Part shown: positions 9,182 through 19,547 of the stretch, piece after piece
How the letters are laid out: every line of letters begins with the position of its first letter
Position numbering within the stretch: position 1 is the first letter of the stretch
NCBI RefSeq assembly: GCF_004770475.1
Contig: NZ_RQHK01000003.1
Coordinates: 260,154 to 324,153, forward strand
Direction: 5' to 3'
DNA from: Leptospira mtsangambouensis
Lineage (GTDB): Bacteria > Spirochaetota > Leptospiria > Leptospirales > Leptospiraceae
Length of the DNA: 64,000 nucleotides
Program-made: the position numbers and the translations under genes
Notes under the pieces: generated by a model
Seen by the model: only the letters and a program-made list of their open reading frames with translations
Databases searched by the model: none
Told to the model about the DNA's origin: nothing

Positions 9182-10078
9182 ATGGGTAGGGGAAGCCTAA
9201 AAGAATTCTATTTGGATTTAAATCCATTAACTTTACTTCGTAGTGCTAACCGTGATTTTGCGGAAACCATGATTCTGTTTGGATACATGGTCATTGTTGC
9301 TATATTTTGTTATAAAATTACCATGATTCTTGTGGAGAGGATCAAACCAGCTCCCGATGCGGTTCATGAATACAATCGTAGAAAAGTAGCCCGTATGGGA
9401 TTTCTTTTGGTGTTTGGAATTGCTTACCTTCCCATTGTGTTTTCAAGTTTGTCGCTTTTGCCAACGGTGCTTGGTCTTGCTGGTGCCGGGATTGTCATTT
9501 CACTGAAAGAAGTCTGGTTGAATATGGTCGGTTGGTTTATGATTATGGGTGCCAATGGATTTAAGGTGGGAGACCGGATTGAACTGGATAATATCAAAGG
9601 TGATGTTGTTAATATAGGTTTTTTTAAGTTCACTCTATTAGAAATTGCTTCAGACCCAAGATTTGAACAATCAACAAATCGACTCATTCACTTTCCAAAC
9701 TATAATATTGTTTTGTATCGATTCTTTATTGTTTCGGAAACTATGGATTTTGTTTGGGATGAGTTTAAGGTTTATCTTGAGATCAATTCCAATTGGGAAA
9801 AAGCAGAAAAAATTTGTTCCCAAATCCTTCATGAAGAATTGGTTTTGGCTCCTGAATTGGTAGAATCAAAAATTCGAGAGATGTCTAAAAACTATCTGGT
9901 TCGACTTGGCAAAACAACTCCTATCGTATACACTTCTTTAGAACCTGAAGGAACTATCCTGATGTGTTTACGTTATTTAACTCCCATTCGGTCAAAGAGG
10001 CTCAATCGAATTCTTATCTCGAAAGAAATCCTAACTAAGTTCAAAAATGAAAATGACATCTACATCCACACACATTAA
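9182..10078 (+). CDS. MscS-family mechanosensitive channel
   Basis: A 298-aa protein with two or three N-terminal membrane helices (about 27-45, 66-90 and 92-110). The last carries the pore-lining pattern LGLAGAGIVISLKEV and is followed by the MscS beta domain with FKVGDRIELDNIKGDVVNIGFFKFTL. The C-terminal part is a soluble alpha/beta region. It probably releases solutes under membrane tension. The next gene starts within its last codons. Confidence 0.85.
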   Translation: MGRGSLKEFYLDLNPLTLLRSANRDFAETMILFGYMVIVAIFCYKITMILVERIKPAPDAVHEYNRRKVARMGFLLVFGIAYLPIVFSSLSLLPTVLGLAGAGIVISLKEVWLNMVGWFMIMGANGFKVGDRIELDNIKGDVVNIGFFKFTLLEIASDPRFEQSTNRLIHFPNYNIVLYRFFIVSETMDFVWDEFKVYLEINSNWEKAEKICSQILHEELVLAPELVESKIREMSKNYLVRLGKTTPIVYTSLEPEGTILMCLRYLTPIRSKRLNRILISKEILTKFKNENDIYIHTH

Positions 10079-10793
10079 AGACAGTTCGATCTGGGTCTTT
10101 GTATCCTTATTAGTTGCGGTTTTAGTTTCCGGTTTGTTGTTCGGTCCTTGTAAAGCAACTGCCGCAAGACCTGGTTCTATTCCTAAAGATGCAAACTACG
10201 AAAAAAAAACAAATCTCTACCTTTTGGTAGGGGATGGGTTTTACCGTGAATGGTATGAAAATGGAAATTTAATCACTGAAGTGCCCGTTGATGCTCTTGG
10301 CCAACCCAATGGATATGGTAAAAAGTTAAATTACCTCACTGGGATTACCATCATGGAAGGGAATATGATCAACGGTGAGCGAGATGGACTTTGGAAGTTT
10401 TATTTCTCAGATGGTAAATTATACATTGAACAAAATTACCAAGCAGGGAATCGCAAAAAACAGCTATGGATTCGATCTGCTGAACTCGGAAATGAAACCG
10501 GCTCTTACCATAGATACTTTCGTAGTGGTCGGGTGAACGAAAAAGGTTTTTTTGATGGCGGTTTGCGTACAGGCGATTGGGTTCGTTATTATCCAGATAC
10601 AAAAGTAGAAGAAAAGGGTAGTTACGAAAACGATAAGAAGGTGGGTGAGTGGTTTTATTACTACCCAACTGGTGCAAAAGAAGCATCTGAAATCTACTCC
10701 AATGAAGGAGAATTGATTTCAAGATCTACATTCTATCCGAATGGAAAGGTTTGGTGTTTGGTGCGCAAAGGAAAAGAATCGGAGTGCCACTAG
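10047..10793 (+). CDS. Secreted MORN-variant repeat protein
   Basis: A 248-aa protein with an N-terminal hydrophobic segment (about 12-30), probably a signal or anchor. The rest consists of MORN-2-type repeats of the form G-x-W-x-x-Y-Y-x-x-G-x, for example DGLWKFYFSDGKLY, TGDWVRYYPDTK and VGEWFYYYPTGAK, as in YwqK-like proteins. It overlaps the MscS gene by 32 bases in another frame. The function is unknown; such repeats often mediate protein or membrane contacts at the envelope. Confidence 0.7.
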   Translation: MKMTSTSTHIKDSSIWVFVSLLVAVLVSGLLFGPCKATAARPGSIPKDANYEKKTNLYLLVGDGFYREWYENGNLITEVPVDALGQPNGYGKKLNYLTGITIMEGNMINGERDGLWKFYFSDGKLYIEQNYQAGNRKKQLWIRSAELGNETGSYHRYFRSGRVNEKGFFDGGLRTGDWVRYYPDTKVEEKGSYENDKKVGEWFYYYPTGAKEASEIYSNEGELISRSTFYPNGKVWCLVRKGKESECH

Positions 10794-10803
10794 CTAGGCA
10801 CTC
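10782..10803. terminator. Hairpin between convergent genes
   Basis: GAGTGCC (10782-10788) and GGCACTC (10797-10803) form a perfect 7-bp stem spanning the stop codons of the two convergent genes. No good T-run follows on either strand, so termination is a guess from position. Confidence 0.45.
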
Positions 10804-11821
10804 AAAATTCTGTGGCTTTTCCAAAAAGCCCCAAATGATTTTGGATCAAATCAATATTAAAAAGTAATAAACTAAACAAAAACGTTACAAAGAAAACAAT
10901 AAGAATTGTACTAAATAAAGACAAAAACCCATTTCTTAAAAAACGAAATTGTAAATAAGCAAAACTAACAGTCAGATTTTTCCAATTGCTACTGTTTGGT
11001 TCCCCACCCACTTTTTTGTAATTGAAGATATAAAATAAAGATAAAATCCCAAGTAAAATGAAAATAAAGTAACTAAACTCTGTTACATAGTGTTTTTGTA
11101 ATAGGAAAAGCGGAATATAAATTAAGTTTCCGATTAAAATCCCAATTAAGATGATGATGGCCACATGAAACACGGGAGCAAAAATAGACCCAGTTTTTGT
11201 GTTACTTGGTGATCTCCCTTCTTCTTCTAAGGAAGAGGAAAATTGTAGTGATTGGAATCCTTCTGCTAGTTCTTTATTTTTTAAAATCAATCGATAGGAA
11301 ACTACACTGATTCCGTATGTGATGATTATAAAAACGAAATAAAAATAGGATAAAATTTCCTGCTGCATTGCCAGGTTGAGTTGGTAAAAAACTTTTGGTG
11401 CCAAAACAACAAAAGACACAGGATAAAAAACATTTGCCAATGTTTTATGAAACCACGCTCGGTAGGCATAGGAAACTGCAGTTGAAAATGCTAATAACAA
11501 ATAAAACAAAGAAAGTCCGAGTAATAATTTTTGACCAACTAAGACTCGTTTGATATTTTCTTTTGTATCTTCCTGCTCTGTATCGACAGGAAGTTCTCTT
11601 GATTCCAGCTCAACCAAAAATGATTCCAAATAGGAAATTCGATTCAGAACTCCATTCTCAGTAACTACTTGAGGTTTCATTGATTCCATTGCCGATTCGG
11701 AATTTTCTGTGGCGATATAATCGGGAAGCTGAACCGTATAATCAACAAAGAGGGAATGAATGAGAATGATGGCAATAAATGCCGAAGTGATGATCGGAAG
11801 TCGTTTTTTTATTTTTTCCAT
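10802..11821 (-). CDS. Polytopic membrane protein of unknown function
   Basis: A 339-aa protein with about seven hydrophobic segments. The first is near residues 9-25, then a soluble stretch to about 90, then clustered helices up to the C-terminus. I recognise no family motif. It starts 6 bp after the stop of the tail-anchored protein upstream, so both probably form one transcript and may act together in the inner membrane. Confidence 0.65.
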   Translation of the reverse strand: MEKIKKRLPIITSAFIAIILIHSLFVDYTVQLPDYIATENSESAMESMKPQVVTENGVLNRISYLESFLVELESRELPVDTEQEDTKENIKRVLVGQKLLLGLSLFYLLLAFSTAVSYAYRAWFHKTLANVFYPVSFVVLAPKVFYQLNLAMQQEILSYFYFVFIIITYGISVVSYRLILKNKELAEGFQSLQFSSSLEEEGRSPSNTKTGSIFAPVFHVAIIILIGILIGNLIYIPLFLLQKHYVTEFSYFIFILLGILSLFYIFNYKKVGGEPNSSNWKNLTVSFAYLQFRFLRNGFLSLFSTILIVFFVTFLFSLLLFNIDLIQNHLGLFGKATEF

Positions 11822-11827
11822 AGAAGT

Positions 11828-12814
11828 TTATAAGATTACAAAAATAGTCATCATACCAATCGCAAGAACGATTAACATAATGATATAAGGCATTAAATGA
11901 AAACTCTCATCAGCAGAAAGTTTTTGGTTCTGTTTTGCTTTAGTTACGGCTGCAGTGGGAGAAGCAACTGAACCTATGATATTGGCTGCCCCTTGTTGTG
12001 CATCTGTTGTTTTGATTTTAACAGAATTCTCTTCTTCAATGATTTTTCCGTAGATTTGTTCATTGATTTTGATGACAACTTCAGAAAAATTTTTGTTATT
12101 CGAGATGTTTACAATTTTTGCGGGAATTTGTTTAATTGCACCAGATTCTTCTTTGAGTTCCAGAGTATTGATGATGGAATCTGTGATTCCATCACCAGGA
12201 ACCAAACGAATGTACACATTGTCGCCTGCTTTCAGTTCAACGAGAGGGACTCCATTCACTGGGGAAAGTTGGAACTTAAATTGAACAATTTGTTTGTCAG
12301 CTGGGATTAAAAAACCGGAGGCTTGGGGAACTGGTGTTGGAGGAGGTGCTTCTTTTTTTGCAACTTCTTCCTCGTCCACAGTGGTTTTTGAAACTTCACT
12401 CGGGTCAATGAGTTCAAAATGGATTTCCACTTTTGGTTCTGTGTTTCCCGAGGTTCTTTTGTGAATTTCGCTAAAAACAAAGTCCAAACGGTCTGTTAGG
12501 TTGTGATCCATGTAGTGAAGGATCTCTTCCAAAAAACTTTCTGATCCAAATTTTGTTTTGATCAGCTCTTGGAGGGACTTTGTGATGTTTTTTTGTTGTT
12601 CCCCTTTGTAAATCACCCGTTGCATTCGGTTATAAAAGTCCTGAAATGTGGACCGAACTGGCAAAAGGGACAGTGGGCTTGTACACGAAACTCCCTCAAA
12701 CTTCACCGATTTGGTTTCAACCGGGTCAATGACAGCCGCAATCATGGTGTAGACCATATTGGCTTCGTCTCGAAGGTTTACTTTGACAGAATAATAGTTT
12801 GGTGTCTCAGGCAT
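11828..12814 (-). CDS. Tail-anchored protein of unknown function
   Basis: A 328-aa mainly soluble protein ending in one hydrophobic helix (the last 22 residues, LMPYIIMLIVLAIGMMTIFVIL), which suggests a C-terminal membrane anchor. A Pro-rich linker (KKEAPPPTPVPQ) divides an N-terminal part from a beta-rich domain with PilZ-like spacing, though this resemblance is weak. The ATG at 12814 is preferred over a TTG at 12859 because that TTG is part of a possible -35 element (TTGACA). Confidence 0.6.
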   Translation of the reverse strand: MPETPNYYSVKVNLRDEANMVYTMIAAVIDPVETKSVKFEGVSCTSPLSLLPVRSTFQDFYNRMQRVIYKGEQQKNITKSLQELIKTKFGSESFLEEILHYMDHNLTDRLDFVFSEIHKRTSGNTEPKVEIHFELIDPSEVSKTTVDEEEVAKKEAPPPTPVPQASGFLIPADKQIVQFKFQLSPVNGVPLVELKAGDNVYIRLVPGDGITDSIINTLELKEESGAIKQIPAKIVNISNNKNFSEVVIKINEQIYGKIIEEENSVKIKTTDAQQGAANIIGSVASPTAAVTKAKQNQKLSADESFHLMPYIIMLIVLAIGMMTIFVIL

Positions 12815-12822
12815 AAGGTTCT

Positions 12823-12862
12823 TTTTTGACAGTATCCATCTTTTGAATAAAGCTGTCAAAAA
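12823..12862. promoter_or_regulatory. Inverted repeat and promoter between divergent genes
   Basis: TTTTTGACAG (12823-12832) and CTGTCAAAAA (12853-12862) form a perfect 10-bp inverted repeat with a 20-bp centre. Each arm contains TTGACA facing the centre. On the minus strand TTGACA (12859-12854) is followed after 17 bp by GATACT (12836-12831), a plausible promoter for the 12814 gene. On the plus strand no comparably good -10 is seen. Confidence 0.45.
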
Positions 12863-12874
12863 GATTAGGTCATC

Positions 12875-14227
12875 ATGGGAATTGTCTCTTTAATCACTAT
12901 CCGTTACATCCGAGGGTCCAGAGTACTAGGATTCCTCTCCATCAAATCCAGGCTGTCGTTCATTGTTATGGCGGTGGGAGTGGGGCTCCTAGTGGTTGTC
13001 CTCTCCATTTTCAACGGATTCCAAAAACAAGTGAAAGAATCTCTTTGGCAAGGGGGACCACATATCACGATCGAAAACTCATATGGGTCTGGAGCGATTT
13101 ATGATTATGAAAAGGTTATCGCTCACCTAAAGTCAGATCCGAAATTGGCAGAGTCTTTTGTTTCTGTCGAAGGAAACATAACGAGTCATGGACTCATTCA
13201 AAGTAATAACAACTTTAACCCCATTATGATTCGAGCAGTCCCTGTGGACTTTGTCGAAAAACTAGTGGAGAATGGGTTACCAAACTTCCCTCGCATTTTG
13301 CAATACGATCGGGATGAGATCCAATCGATCAACACGAAGAAATTGGTTGTTGTGGGAAAAGAAATGAGTGCCATCTACGGGTATGGGCTTGGTCGTGAAA
13401 TCACAATGGCTGTTCCCGGTGGAAGATTCACTGTGGAACGTGGTGTCCAAGTCAATGTCCAAACCTTTCGATTGACCGGACTTTTTAAAACAGGTTATTA
13501 TAATTACGATTCTAAGTTTGTGTTTTTGTCTCTTCCGCAAGCTCAAGAATTTTTTAAGATGAGTGGAGCAGTCAATCAGGTTGCTATTAAGGTTCGTTCC
13601 TTGGATGATTTAAAACTAACCAAACATAGAATCTTATCAAGGTTAAACGAAGACAACTGGAACAAAAAAATTCAAGATGAAACATCATGGTCTGTTCGAA
13701 CGATCGCTGAAGAACAAGAAAACTTTTTAGCTGCACTAAGGCTTGAAAAAACAATCATCTCCATCATTGTATTTTTATTTATTGTCCTTGCTGCACTTGG
13801 GATGGTTGCTACTGTCCATTCATTGATTCGAGCAAAAAGAAGATCCATTGGAACTCTGAAGGCTCTTGGCCTTGCTTCCAATGATATTCTTTTGATTTTT
13901 ACATTAAATGCAATGATCGTAGGGATTTTGTCTTCGCTCGTCGGTGGAATGGCTGGGATCTTTATTGCGACTAAGTTAGAAGTCATCATCAACGTAATCT
14001 CTGAGATCATCAATGGAATTGGTGGACTATTAAACCCTGGGGATTGGGATCCAGTAGAACTTGTACCAAAAGATATTTATTATTTTGATCATATCCCTGT
14101 GGACATTGATATTTCTTTTATCTTTATGGTGACAACGGCTGCGACCATTCTTTCGGGTCTTGCTGGTTATTTCCCTGCACGTATGGCTGCGAATCTAAAC
14201 CCTGTGGATACAATCCGAAATGACTGA
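12875..14227 (+). CDS. LolC/LolE-type ABC transporter permease
   Basis: A 450-aa permease with the LolCE/FtsX layout: one N-terminal helix (about 22-45), a large periplasmic domain with a MacB-like fold (about 50-270), and three C-terminal helices (about 290-315, 335-365 and 400-430). The end [16 protein letters not shown] is typical of this family. With the ATPase directly downstream (overlap of 8 bp) it forms a lipoprotein-releasing or related extrusion complex. Leptospira has many lipoproteins, so a Lol role is reasonable but not proven. Confidence 0.82.
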   Translation: MGIVSLITIRYIRGSRVLGFLSIKSRLSFIVMAVGVGLLVVVLSIFNGFQKQVKESLWQGGPHITIENSYGSGAIYDYEKVIAHLKSDPKLAESFVSVEGNITSHGLIQSNNNFNPIMIRAVPVDFVEKLVENGLPNFPRILQYDRDEIQSINTKKLVVVGKEMSAIYGYGLGREITMAVPGGRFTVERGVQVNVQTFRLTGLFKTGYYNYDSKFVFLSLPQAQEFFKMSGAVNQVAIKVRSLDDLKLTKHRILSRLNEDNWNKKIQDETSWSVRTIAEEQENFLAALRLEKTIISIIVFLFIVLAALGMVATVHSLIRAKRRSIGTLKALGLASNDILLIFTLNAMIVGILSSLVGGMAGIFIATKLEVIINVISEIINGIGGLLNPGDWDPVELVPKDIYYFDHIPVDIDISFIFMVTTAATILSGLAGYFPARMAANLNPVDTIRND

Positions 14228-14915
14228 TATGAATATAAAACCAACTGTTTCCGTTCGCAAATTAGAAAAATACTATCAAGTTGTTGATAAAAGATACCAT
14301 ATCATTTCTGGCCTAGATTTTGAAGTTTTGCCTGGCGAAATTGTTTCTGTAGAAGGAGCATCGGGAGTGGGGAAGTCCACTCTTCTCAATATCCTTGGTG
14401 CTATGGATTCGTTTGACGACGGTGAGGTGGAAGTTTGTGGAGTGAGTCTAAAAAATCTAAACGAAAAACAAAGAGAAAGTTTTCGTGCCGAAAAAATTTC
14501 TTTTATCTTCCAACAACATCTTCTGTTACCTGATTTTACCGCTTTAGAAAATGTAATGATGCCACTTCTCATTGCAAAAATGAATCCAGGTTTGGCAAAA
14601 CAACAGGCCACTGAAATTTTAAAAAAGGTAGGTCTTGGCGAAAGGACAGATAGTTTCCCATCCCAACTCTCCGGTGGAGAAAGTGCAAGGGTCGGTGTGG
14701 CAAGGGCACTTGTGGGAAGGAGGCAACTCATTTTGGCAGATGAACCAACAGGAAACTTGGATCGGGATAACTCTCGCCATTTGATGGATTTAATCAAAGA
14801 ACTGCAGAATGAATTTAAGTTCTCTTTGATTCTTGTGACTCACGACTTGGAGCTTGCCTCTATGGCTCACAAACGAAATCGAATTGTTTCTGGGCAGCTA
14901 ACGTCCGTTACCTGA
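14220..14915 (+). CDS. lolD: LolD-type ABC transporter ATPase
   Basis: A 231-aa nucleotide-binding protein. Walker A is GASGVGKST, the signature is [15 protein letters not shown] and Walker B is [12 protein letters not shown], followed by the H-loop VTHD. This is the MacB/LolD subfamily that works with FtsX-type permeases. It overlaps the permease gene. The symbol is assigned by context, since the subfamily also includes other exporters. Confidence 0.8.
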   Translation: MTDMNIKPTVSVRKLEKYYQVVDKRYHIISGLDFEVLPGEIVSVEGASGVGKSTLLNILGAMDSFDDGEVEVCGVSLKNLNEKQRESFRAEKISFIFQQHLLLPDFTALENVMMPLLIAKMNPGLAKQQATEILKKVGLGERTDSFPSQLSGGESARVGVARALVGRRQLILADEPTGNLDRDNSRHLMDLIKELQNEFKFSLILVTHDLELASMAHKRNRIVSGQLTSVT

Positions 14916-14916
14916 G

Positions 14917-15696
14917 ATGAGCTTTTGTCGTTTTTGCGGAACCACAGAAATTCAGTTTCGTAAAAGCGGCAAGTTTGGTTGTGTTCATTGTGTTTCCAAT
15001 TTTGAATTCCCAAAACCAAAAAAAAACAAAATCATCCCAAAAAACTTAAGTGAAGATTTGGAAAATTTTGTAAAAGAAAATACGAACCATCTCTCTTTAT
15101 TGTCTTTTCGAACTCGCATCACAAGAAATCTAAAATCAAATCTTTTCCCTTTTTATGAAACTTATGAAGATAAGTTGAAACGGTTGTTAGTTGACAATAA
15201 AATGGATTTTTATCTGTATCCAGATGGTATTTTTTCGAATCCCCCAAGGACTGCGGAACCGGAACGGACAATGGGTTTTTATTTGGGATCGGAAGACCAT
15301 ATCCGCTGGGAATCCATCTGGGTTTTCCCACCGAAAAATTCGCTTCTTTTCCCCCTAAGAGAAAAAAAGAAAATTTCCCTTTTTCGTTTTTTATTCCAAA
15401 AATCTTACTGGGCACATGTTCCTGAATGGGGATTTGTTTCTTCCTGCCCCACCAATTTGGGAATGGGAAGGCGAGATTCTGTCCTACTCGGAGTGGATCC
15501 CGAACTGGCGATTGGGTTTTTTTCAAATTTACAAACATTGTATGAATTTGGTATAGAATTTGCTCCTTCCTCCGATCATAGATTCAGGAACATCGGAAAA
15601 GACCGGGTTCTTATCGTAAAAATCTCGTGGAAGAACGCCTCAGTGGTTCAAAAACGTCAGTTTTACAAAATTCTTGGTTTACTAGGCTCGTATTAA
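14917..15696 (+). CDS. Fused McsA/McsB-like protein next to clpC
   Basis: A 259-aa protein in two parts. Residues 4-25 carry a C4 zinc-finger (C4, C7, C22, C25) with SGKFGCVHC, close to the GKxGCAEC repeat of McsA. From about residue 60 it resembles ATP:guanido phosphotransferases of the McsB arginine-kinase type: SFRTRITRNL (63-72), EDHIR (126-130) and VSSCPTNLGMGRRDSV (174-189), with Cys177 at the catalytic-Cys position. McsB is about 350 aa and continues with an Arg-Gly-x-x-Gly-Glu segment that I cannot find here, so ATP binding may be altered or lost. It lies directly before clpC. In Firmicutes McsA/B mark proteins for ClpC; a regulator or adaptor role for ClpC is inferred. Confidence 0.72.
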   Translation: MSFCRFCGTTEIQFRKSGKFGCVHCVSNFEFPKPKKNKIIPKNLSEDLENFVKENTNHLSLLSFRTRITRNLKSNLFPFYETYEDKLKRLLVDNKMDFYLYPDGIFSNPPRTAEPERTMGFYLGSEDHIRWESIWVFPPKNSLLFPLREKKKISLFRFLFQKSYWAHVPEWGFVSSCPTNLGMGRRDSVLLGVDPELAIGFFSNLQTLYEFGIEFAPSSDHRFRNIGKDRVLIVKISWKNASVVQKRQFYKILGLLGSY

Positions 15697-15757
15697 ACCG
15701 GTACGGTCGTGATGGGAACAAAGAACGTTCGTCTAATTAAAAAAGGCAGGGTGCGGC

Positions 15758-18310
15758 ATGTTGGAATTCACAAAAAGAGCAAAAAGAGTCATCAACGAAA
15801 TCGCCCAAGATGAGGCAAAACGTTTGGGTTCCGATTTTATCGGTCCTGAGCACATTCTACTTGGGCTTCTCCGGGAGGAGGACTCTGTCGCGATCAAGAT
15901 TCTAACGAATCTAAATATCAATTTAAACGAACTTCGTAAAGAAGTCGAAAAAAGAACTCGTGAGGGTTCGGGTGCCTTGCTTTTGGATGTAAGCCAAGGA
16001 CAAGACAAATATCAAAAAATGATCGAAGTTTCTAAAGAGGAAGCAAAACGCCTCAAACATAACTATGTAGGAACCGAACACATTCTATTGGCATTATTAC
16101 GTGATAATAATAATATCGCAGGCGGATCGTTATCATCTTTTAGCGTAAATTATAACGTTATTAAATCTGAAATTTTACGACTTCTCGGAGCTCCGCCTTC
16201 TGGTGCTGTGGGTGGAAATACGGGAACACAAGGTGCAACCCAAGGCCAAACACAACAACAAGCGGCTCCAAGACAAGAAAAGAGTAAAACTCCGATTTTG
16301 GATGAGTTTGCACGGGATCTAACCCAACTCGCACGTGAGAAAAAATTGGATCCGGTGATTGGTCGTTCCAAAGAAATTGAACGAGTCATCCAAATCCTTT
16401 CTCGTAAAACCAAAAACAACCCAGTTCTTGTGGGAGAATCAGGTGTGGGAAAAACGGCAATCGTTGAAGGTCTTGCGCAAGCTGTAATCGAAAAATTGGT
16501 TCCTGATCTACTTTTTGATAAACGAGTGTTATCTCTTGATTTAGCAAGTCTCATTGCAGGTACAAAATACCGCGGTGAGTTTGAAGAACGATTGAAAAAA
16601 ATCATGAAAGAAATCGTTACTTCTCAAAACATCATCATCTTTATTGATGAGTTGCACACTCTCATTGGAGCCGGTGCTGCTGAAGGAGCTGTGGATGCGG
16701 CAAACATTTTAAAACCAGCGCTTGCTCGTGGGGAATTACAATGTATTGGTGCCACCACTAACAACGAATACCGTAAATACATCGAAAAAGATTCTGCTTT
16801 GGAAAGAAGATTCCAAATGGTGAAGGTTTTAGAACCTTCTGTAGATGATGCGGTTCTTATCCTCGATGGTTTGAAAAAAGCATACGAAGCTCACCATAAG
16901 GTTCGTTATTCGGAAAAAGCGATCGAACAAGCTGTGAAGTTATCTCACCGTTATATCAACGATCGTTTTTTACCAGACAAAGCCATTGATATCATTGATG
17001 AAGCAGGTGCTAAGGCTCGTCTTGCAAATTGCCAACGTCCAAACGAAATCAAAGAGATCGAAGAAGAAATCAAAGGCCTTTCTGTTAAAAAAGAAGATTT
17101 GGTTCGTAGCCAAGAGTATGAAAAAGCGGCAGCGGTTCGCGATGAAGTGAATCGTAAAAAAGGCCAGTTGGAAGAAAAAACCAAACAATGGCAAGAACGA
17201 ATGGAAGGGTATGCTGTTTCCATTGAAGAAGAGGACATACTTTCCGTTGTGAGCCTTTGGACAGGAATTCCATTGAAAAAAATGGAAGAGTCCGAAAACA
17301 CAAAACTTCTCAATTTGGAAGAAGACATCAAAAATCGTATTGTTGGCCAAACTGATGCCATCGAAAAAGTGGCTCGTGCCGTCAGACGTTCAAGGACCGG
17401 TCTCAAAAGTGAAAAACGTCCTACTGGATCGTTTATTTTCCTTGGGCCAACTGGTGTGGGAAAAACGGAACTTGCAAAAGCACTCGCAGAACAGTTGTTT
17501 GGGTCAGAGGACAATATGCTCCGCATTGATATGTCGGAATATATGGAACCTCATGCAGTATCCCGTTTGATTGGAGCTCCTCCAGGTTACGTAGGATATG
17601 ATGATGGTGGCCAACTCACTGAGTTTGTCAGAAGAAAACCATATAGTTTGGTGCTTCTTGATGAAATCGAAAAGGCACACCATGATCTTTTTAACATCCT
17701 ACTCCAAATCATGGAAGAAGGAAACTTAACTGATACGAAAGGTCGTAAGGTAAATTTCCGCGATACCATCATCATCATGACATCGAACATCGCTGCGAAA
17801 GAAATTTCGAAAGGTGGAAGATTGGGTTTTGAAGACTTCGCAGAAGAGAGAGAAACTTATAAAGCAGAACAAGCTCGTGAACAGTTGAAAAAACATTTTA
17901 ATCCAGAATTCCTCAACCGTGTGGATGAGGTAGTTTACTTTTCTCCTCTCAAAAAAGAAGAGATCGTAAACATTGTGGATATCATGTTAAAAGACTTTAA
18001 CAAACGTTTGACTGAGAAGAAAGTTCTTGTGGACCTTTCTCAATTGGCAAAGGAACATTTTGCTACCATTGGATACGACCAAAACTATGGGGCACGACCA
18101 CTCCGACGTGTGTTCCAAAGAGAATTGGAAGATTATATGGCAGTACAATCTTTGAAAGGTGTTTATGACAACCCAACAAAGATCTTCGTTGATCTTGCAG
18201 AAGGAAAACTAGTGTATTCAGAAACTCCTTGGTCTGATTACAAAGAAATTCCGAAAAAAGACGATGGTTCTTCTCCAAACACAGAGGAAAAAGATTTGGC
18301 TCTCGTTTAG
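15758..18310 (+). CDS. clpC: ATP-dependent Clp unfoldase ClpC
   Basis: An 850-aa ClpC/HSP100 unfoldase that feeds substrates to ClpP. It has the two Clp-N repeats (about 1-150), a Gln-rich linker (about 155-180), a first AAA module with GESGVGKTA, a middle UVR-like coiled region (about 430-480, [15 protein letters not shown]), and a second AAA module with GPTGVGKTE and the sensor segment [18 protein letters not shown] near the end is typical of Clp proteins. The ClpP-docking loop is expected but not verified. It follows the McsA/McsB-like gene by 61 bp. Confidence 0.96.
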   Translation: MLEFTKRAKRVINEIAQDEAKRLGSDFIGPEHILLGLLREEDSVAIKILTNLNINLNELRKEVEKRTREGSGALLLDVSQGQDKYQKMIEVSKEEAKRLKHNYVGTEHILLALLRDNNNIAGGSLSSFSVNYNVIKSEILRLLGAPPSGAVGGNTGTQGATQGQTQQQAAPRQEKSKTPILDEFARDLTQLAREKKLDPVIGRSKEIERVIQILSRKTKNNPVLVGESGVGKTAIVEGLAQAVIEKLVPDLLFDKRVLSLDLASLIAGTKYRGEFEERLKKIMKEIVTSQNIIIFIDELHTLIGAGAAEGAVDAANILKPALARGELQCIGATTNNEYRKYIEKDSALERRFQMVKVLEPSVDDAVLILDGLKKAYEAHHKVRYSEKAIEQAVKLSHRYINDRFLPDKAIDIIDEAGAKARLANCQRPNEIKEIEEEIKGLSVKKEDLVRSQEYEKAAAVRDEVNRKKGQLEEKTKQWQERMEGYAVSIEEEDILSVVSLWTGIPLKKMEESENTKLLNLEEDIKNRIVGQTDAIEKVARAVRRSRTGLKSEKRPTGSFIFLGPTGVGKTELAKALAEQLFGSEDNMLRIDMSEYMEPHAVSRLIGAPPGYVGYDDGGQLTEFVRRKPYSLVLLDEIEKAHHDLFNILLQIMEEGNLTDTKGRKVNFRDTIIIMTSNIAAKEISKGGRLGFEDFAEERETYKAEQAREQLKKHFNPEFLNRVDEVVYFSPLKKEEIVNIVDIMLKDFNKRLTEKKVLVDLSQLAKEHFATIGYDQNYGARPLRRVFQRELEDYMAVQSLKGVYDNPTKIFVDLAEGKLVYSETPWSDYKEIPKKDDGSSPNTEEKDLALV

Positions 18311-18313
18311 AGA

Positions 18314-18328
18314 GCCTTTCGGAAAGGC
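18314..18328 (+). other. Short hairpin after clpC
   Basis: GCCTTT (18314-18319) and AAAGGC (18323-18328) form a 6-bp stem around CGG, in the 26-bp gap before the next start. No T-run follows. It may reduce read-through or occlude the weak RBS of the next gene. Confidence 0.35.
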
Positions 18329-18336
18329 GAACGGAA

Positions 18337-18771
18337 ATGGCAATCCTCATTCCCCTCGTCTTTCTGTTTTCTTATTTTTTTATCCGCAAAATTTGGTTCC
18401 AACTCCGAAAAATCCGTACTGTAGGCACAATTGAACGGATTGAATTGGGATTCATTCGCCCGAATCTCATCCTTCCCGAAGTAAAAGTCTATTATAAATA
18501 CTACTTCCAGTCGGGACTCTATTTTGGGTCCGGGTATCTCAACCTTTCGGATTTCCTCTCCCACCAGGAATTCCACGTCCATATGGGTCCGGGAGAAAAC
18601 CCCATTCTTTACACCGCAGATACCGAAATCATCACCGAAGAACATATCGAACATTACTTGCTTTCCAAGGGGGGAAGCGTTTTCCTATACCTGGACCCCA
18701 TCGAACCTTACCATTCCAGGATTGATTCGGTCAATTTGAACTCCATTACAGTTCCATCGGACCTTTTATGA
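18337..18771 (+). CDS. Small membrane-anchored protein of unknown function
   Basis: A 144-aa protein with one N-terminal hydrophobic helix (about 2-18), then a basic stretch and a beta-rich domain. The pattern of an anchor followed by a small beta domain that starts TVGTIERIELG resembles DUF3592-like proteins, but weakly. It overlaps the TPR gene by ATGA, so it belongs to that transcript. I cannot name a function. Confidence 0.55.
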   Translation: MAILIPLVFLFSYFFIRKIWFQLRKIRTVGTIERIELGFIRPNLILPEVKVYYKYYFQSGLYFGSGYLNLSDFLSHQEFHVHMGPGENPILYTADTEIITEEHIEHYLLSKGGSVFLYLDPIEPYHSRIDSVNLNSITVPSDLL

Positions 18772-19547
18772 AACATTTGATTTATGCTTTTGCCGTTACC
18801 TGTCTTCTCGTAACATCCCTTTACTCTCAAGAAAAAGAACAAGTTGGTTCCGCTTATTTCCAAGCTGTGGATGAATATAAGGTTAAAAATTATAACAAGT
18901 CGATTGAACTAGTCAAAAGCCTTTTGACTGATGGGAAGTCTTCTTATGAGTTTTATGCATTGCTTGCATTTAACTATGATAAGTTGAACGACTTTGAAAA
19001 TTCTTATAAAAATATGTTGGAAGCAAGAAAACGAAAAGTCGACGATGAAGACCTTCTTCAAGCAAGTCTTGCGATTCTAACACGCCATAAAAAATGGAAA
19101 CCAGCAATTGAACTTGCTGAAAAAACCATTCCTTTATACCCACAAAACCCAGAAGTTAGATACTTTTATGCCTTAGCTCTTTCCGAAAAAGGTGCGTCCA
19201 AAACAGCACTTTCTCAAATCGAAAAAGCAAAGGCAGGAAGCCCAAATGATTTTCGAATGTTAGAGTTGGAAGGGAAAATTTATTATAATCTAAAAAATTA
19301 TGACAAAGCAGATGTTAGTTTGAGATGGGCATCTTCTTTAAACCAAAATTCAGCTGAAATTTGGAACAACTTGGCTCTCGTTCAAGAATCATTATTTAAA
19401 ACTAATAAAAAGTTGGGAAAAAAATCACAGGCGAACACCTATTTGGCGGAAGCAAAGGATTGTATCCGAAAAGCTTCTGATTTAAATGGCGAAAGTAATA
19501 CAATCAAAGAAAATTCTAAACGGATTGTAGCACTGAACGACTTGTGA
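18768..19547 (+). CDS. Exported tetratricopeptide-repeat protein
   Basis: A 259-aa protein with a signal peptide (hydrophobic 5-18, probable cut after LYSQ). At least five TPR-like helical pairs follow, with readable units near [45 protein letters not shown] and [16 protein letters not shown]. It is likely a periplasmic scaffold. Its stop overlaps the GTG start of mtaB. Confidence 0.75.
   Translation: MKHLIYAFAVTCLLVTSLYSQEKEQVGSAYFQAVDEYKVKNYNKSIELVKSLLTDGKSSYEFYALLAFNYDKLNDFENSYKNMLEARKRKVDDEDLLQASLAILTRHKKWKPAIELAEKTIPLYPQNPEVRYFYALALSEKGASKTALSQIEKAKAGSPNDFRMLELEGKIYYNLKNYDKADVSLRWASSLNQNSAEIWNNLALVQESLFKTNKKLGKKSQANTYLAEAKDCIRKASDLNGESNTIKENSKRIVALNDL

Noticed and set aside
16951..17526. 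Long minus-strand frames opposite clpC
   Set aside because: They mirror the coding frame of an unmistakable clpC and have the Ser/Phe-rich look of reverse-frame artefacts.
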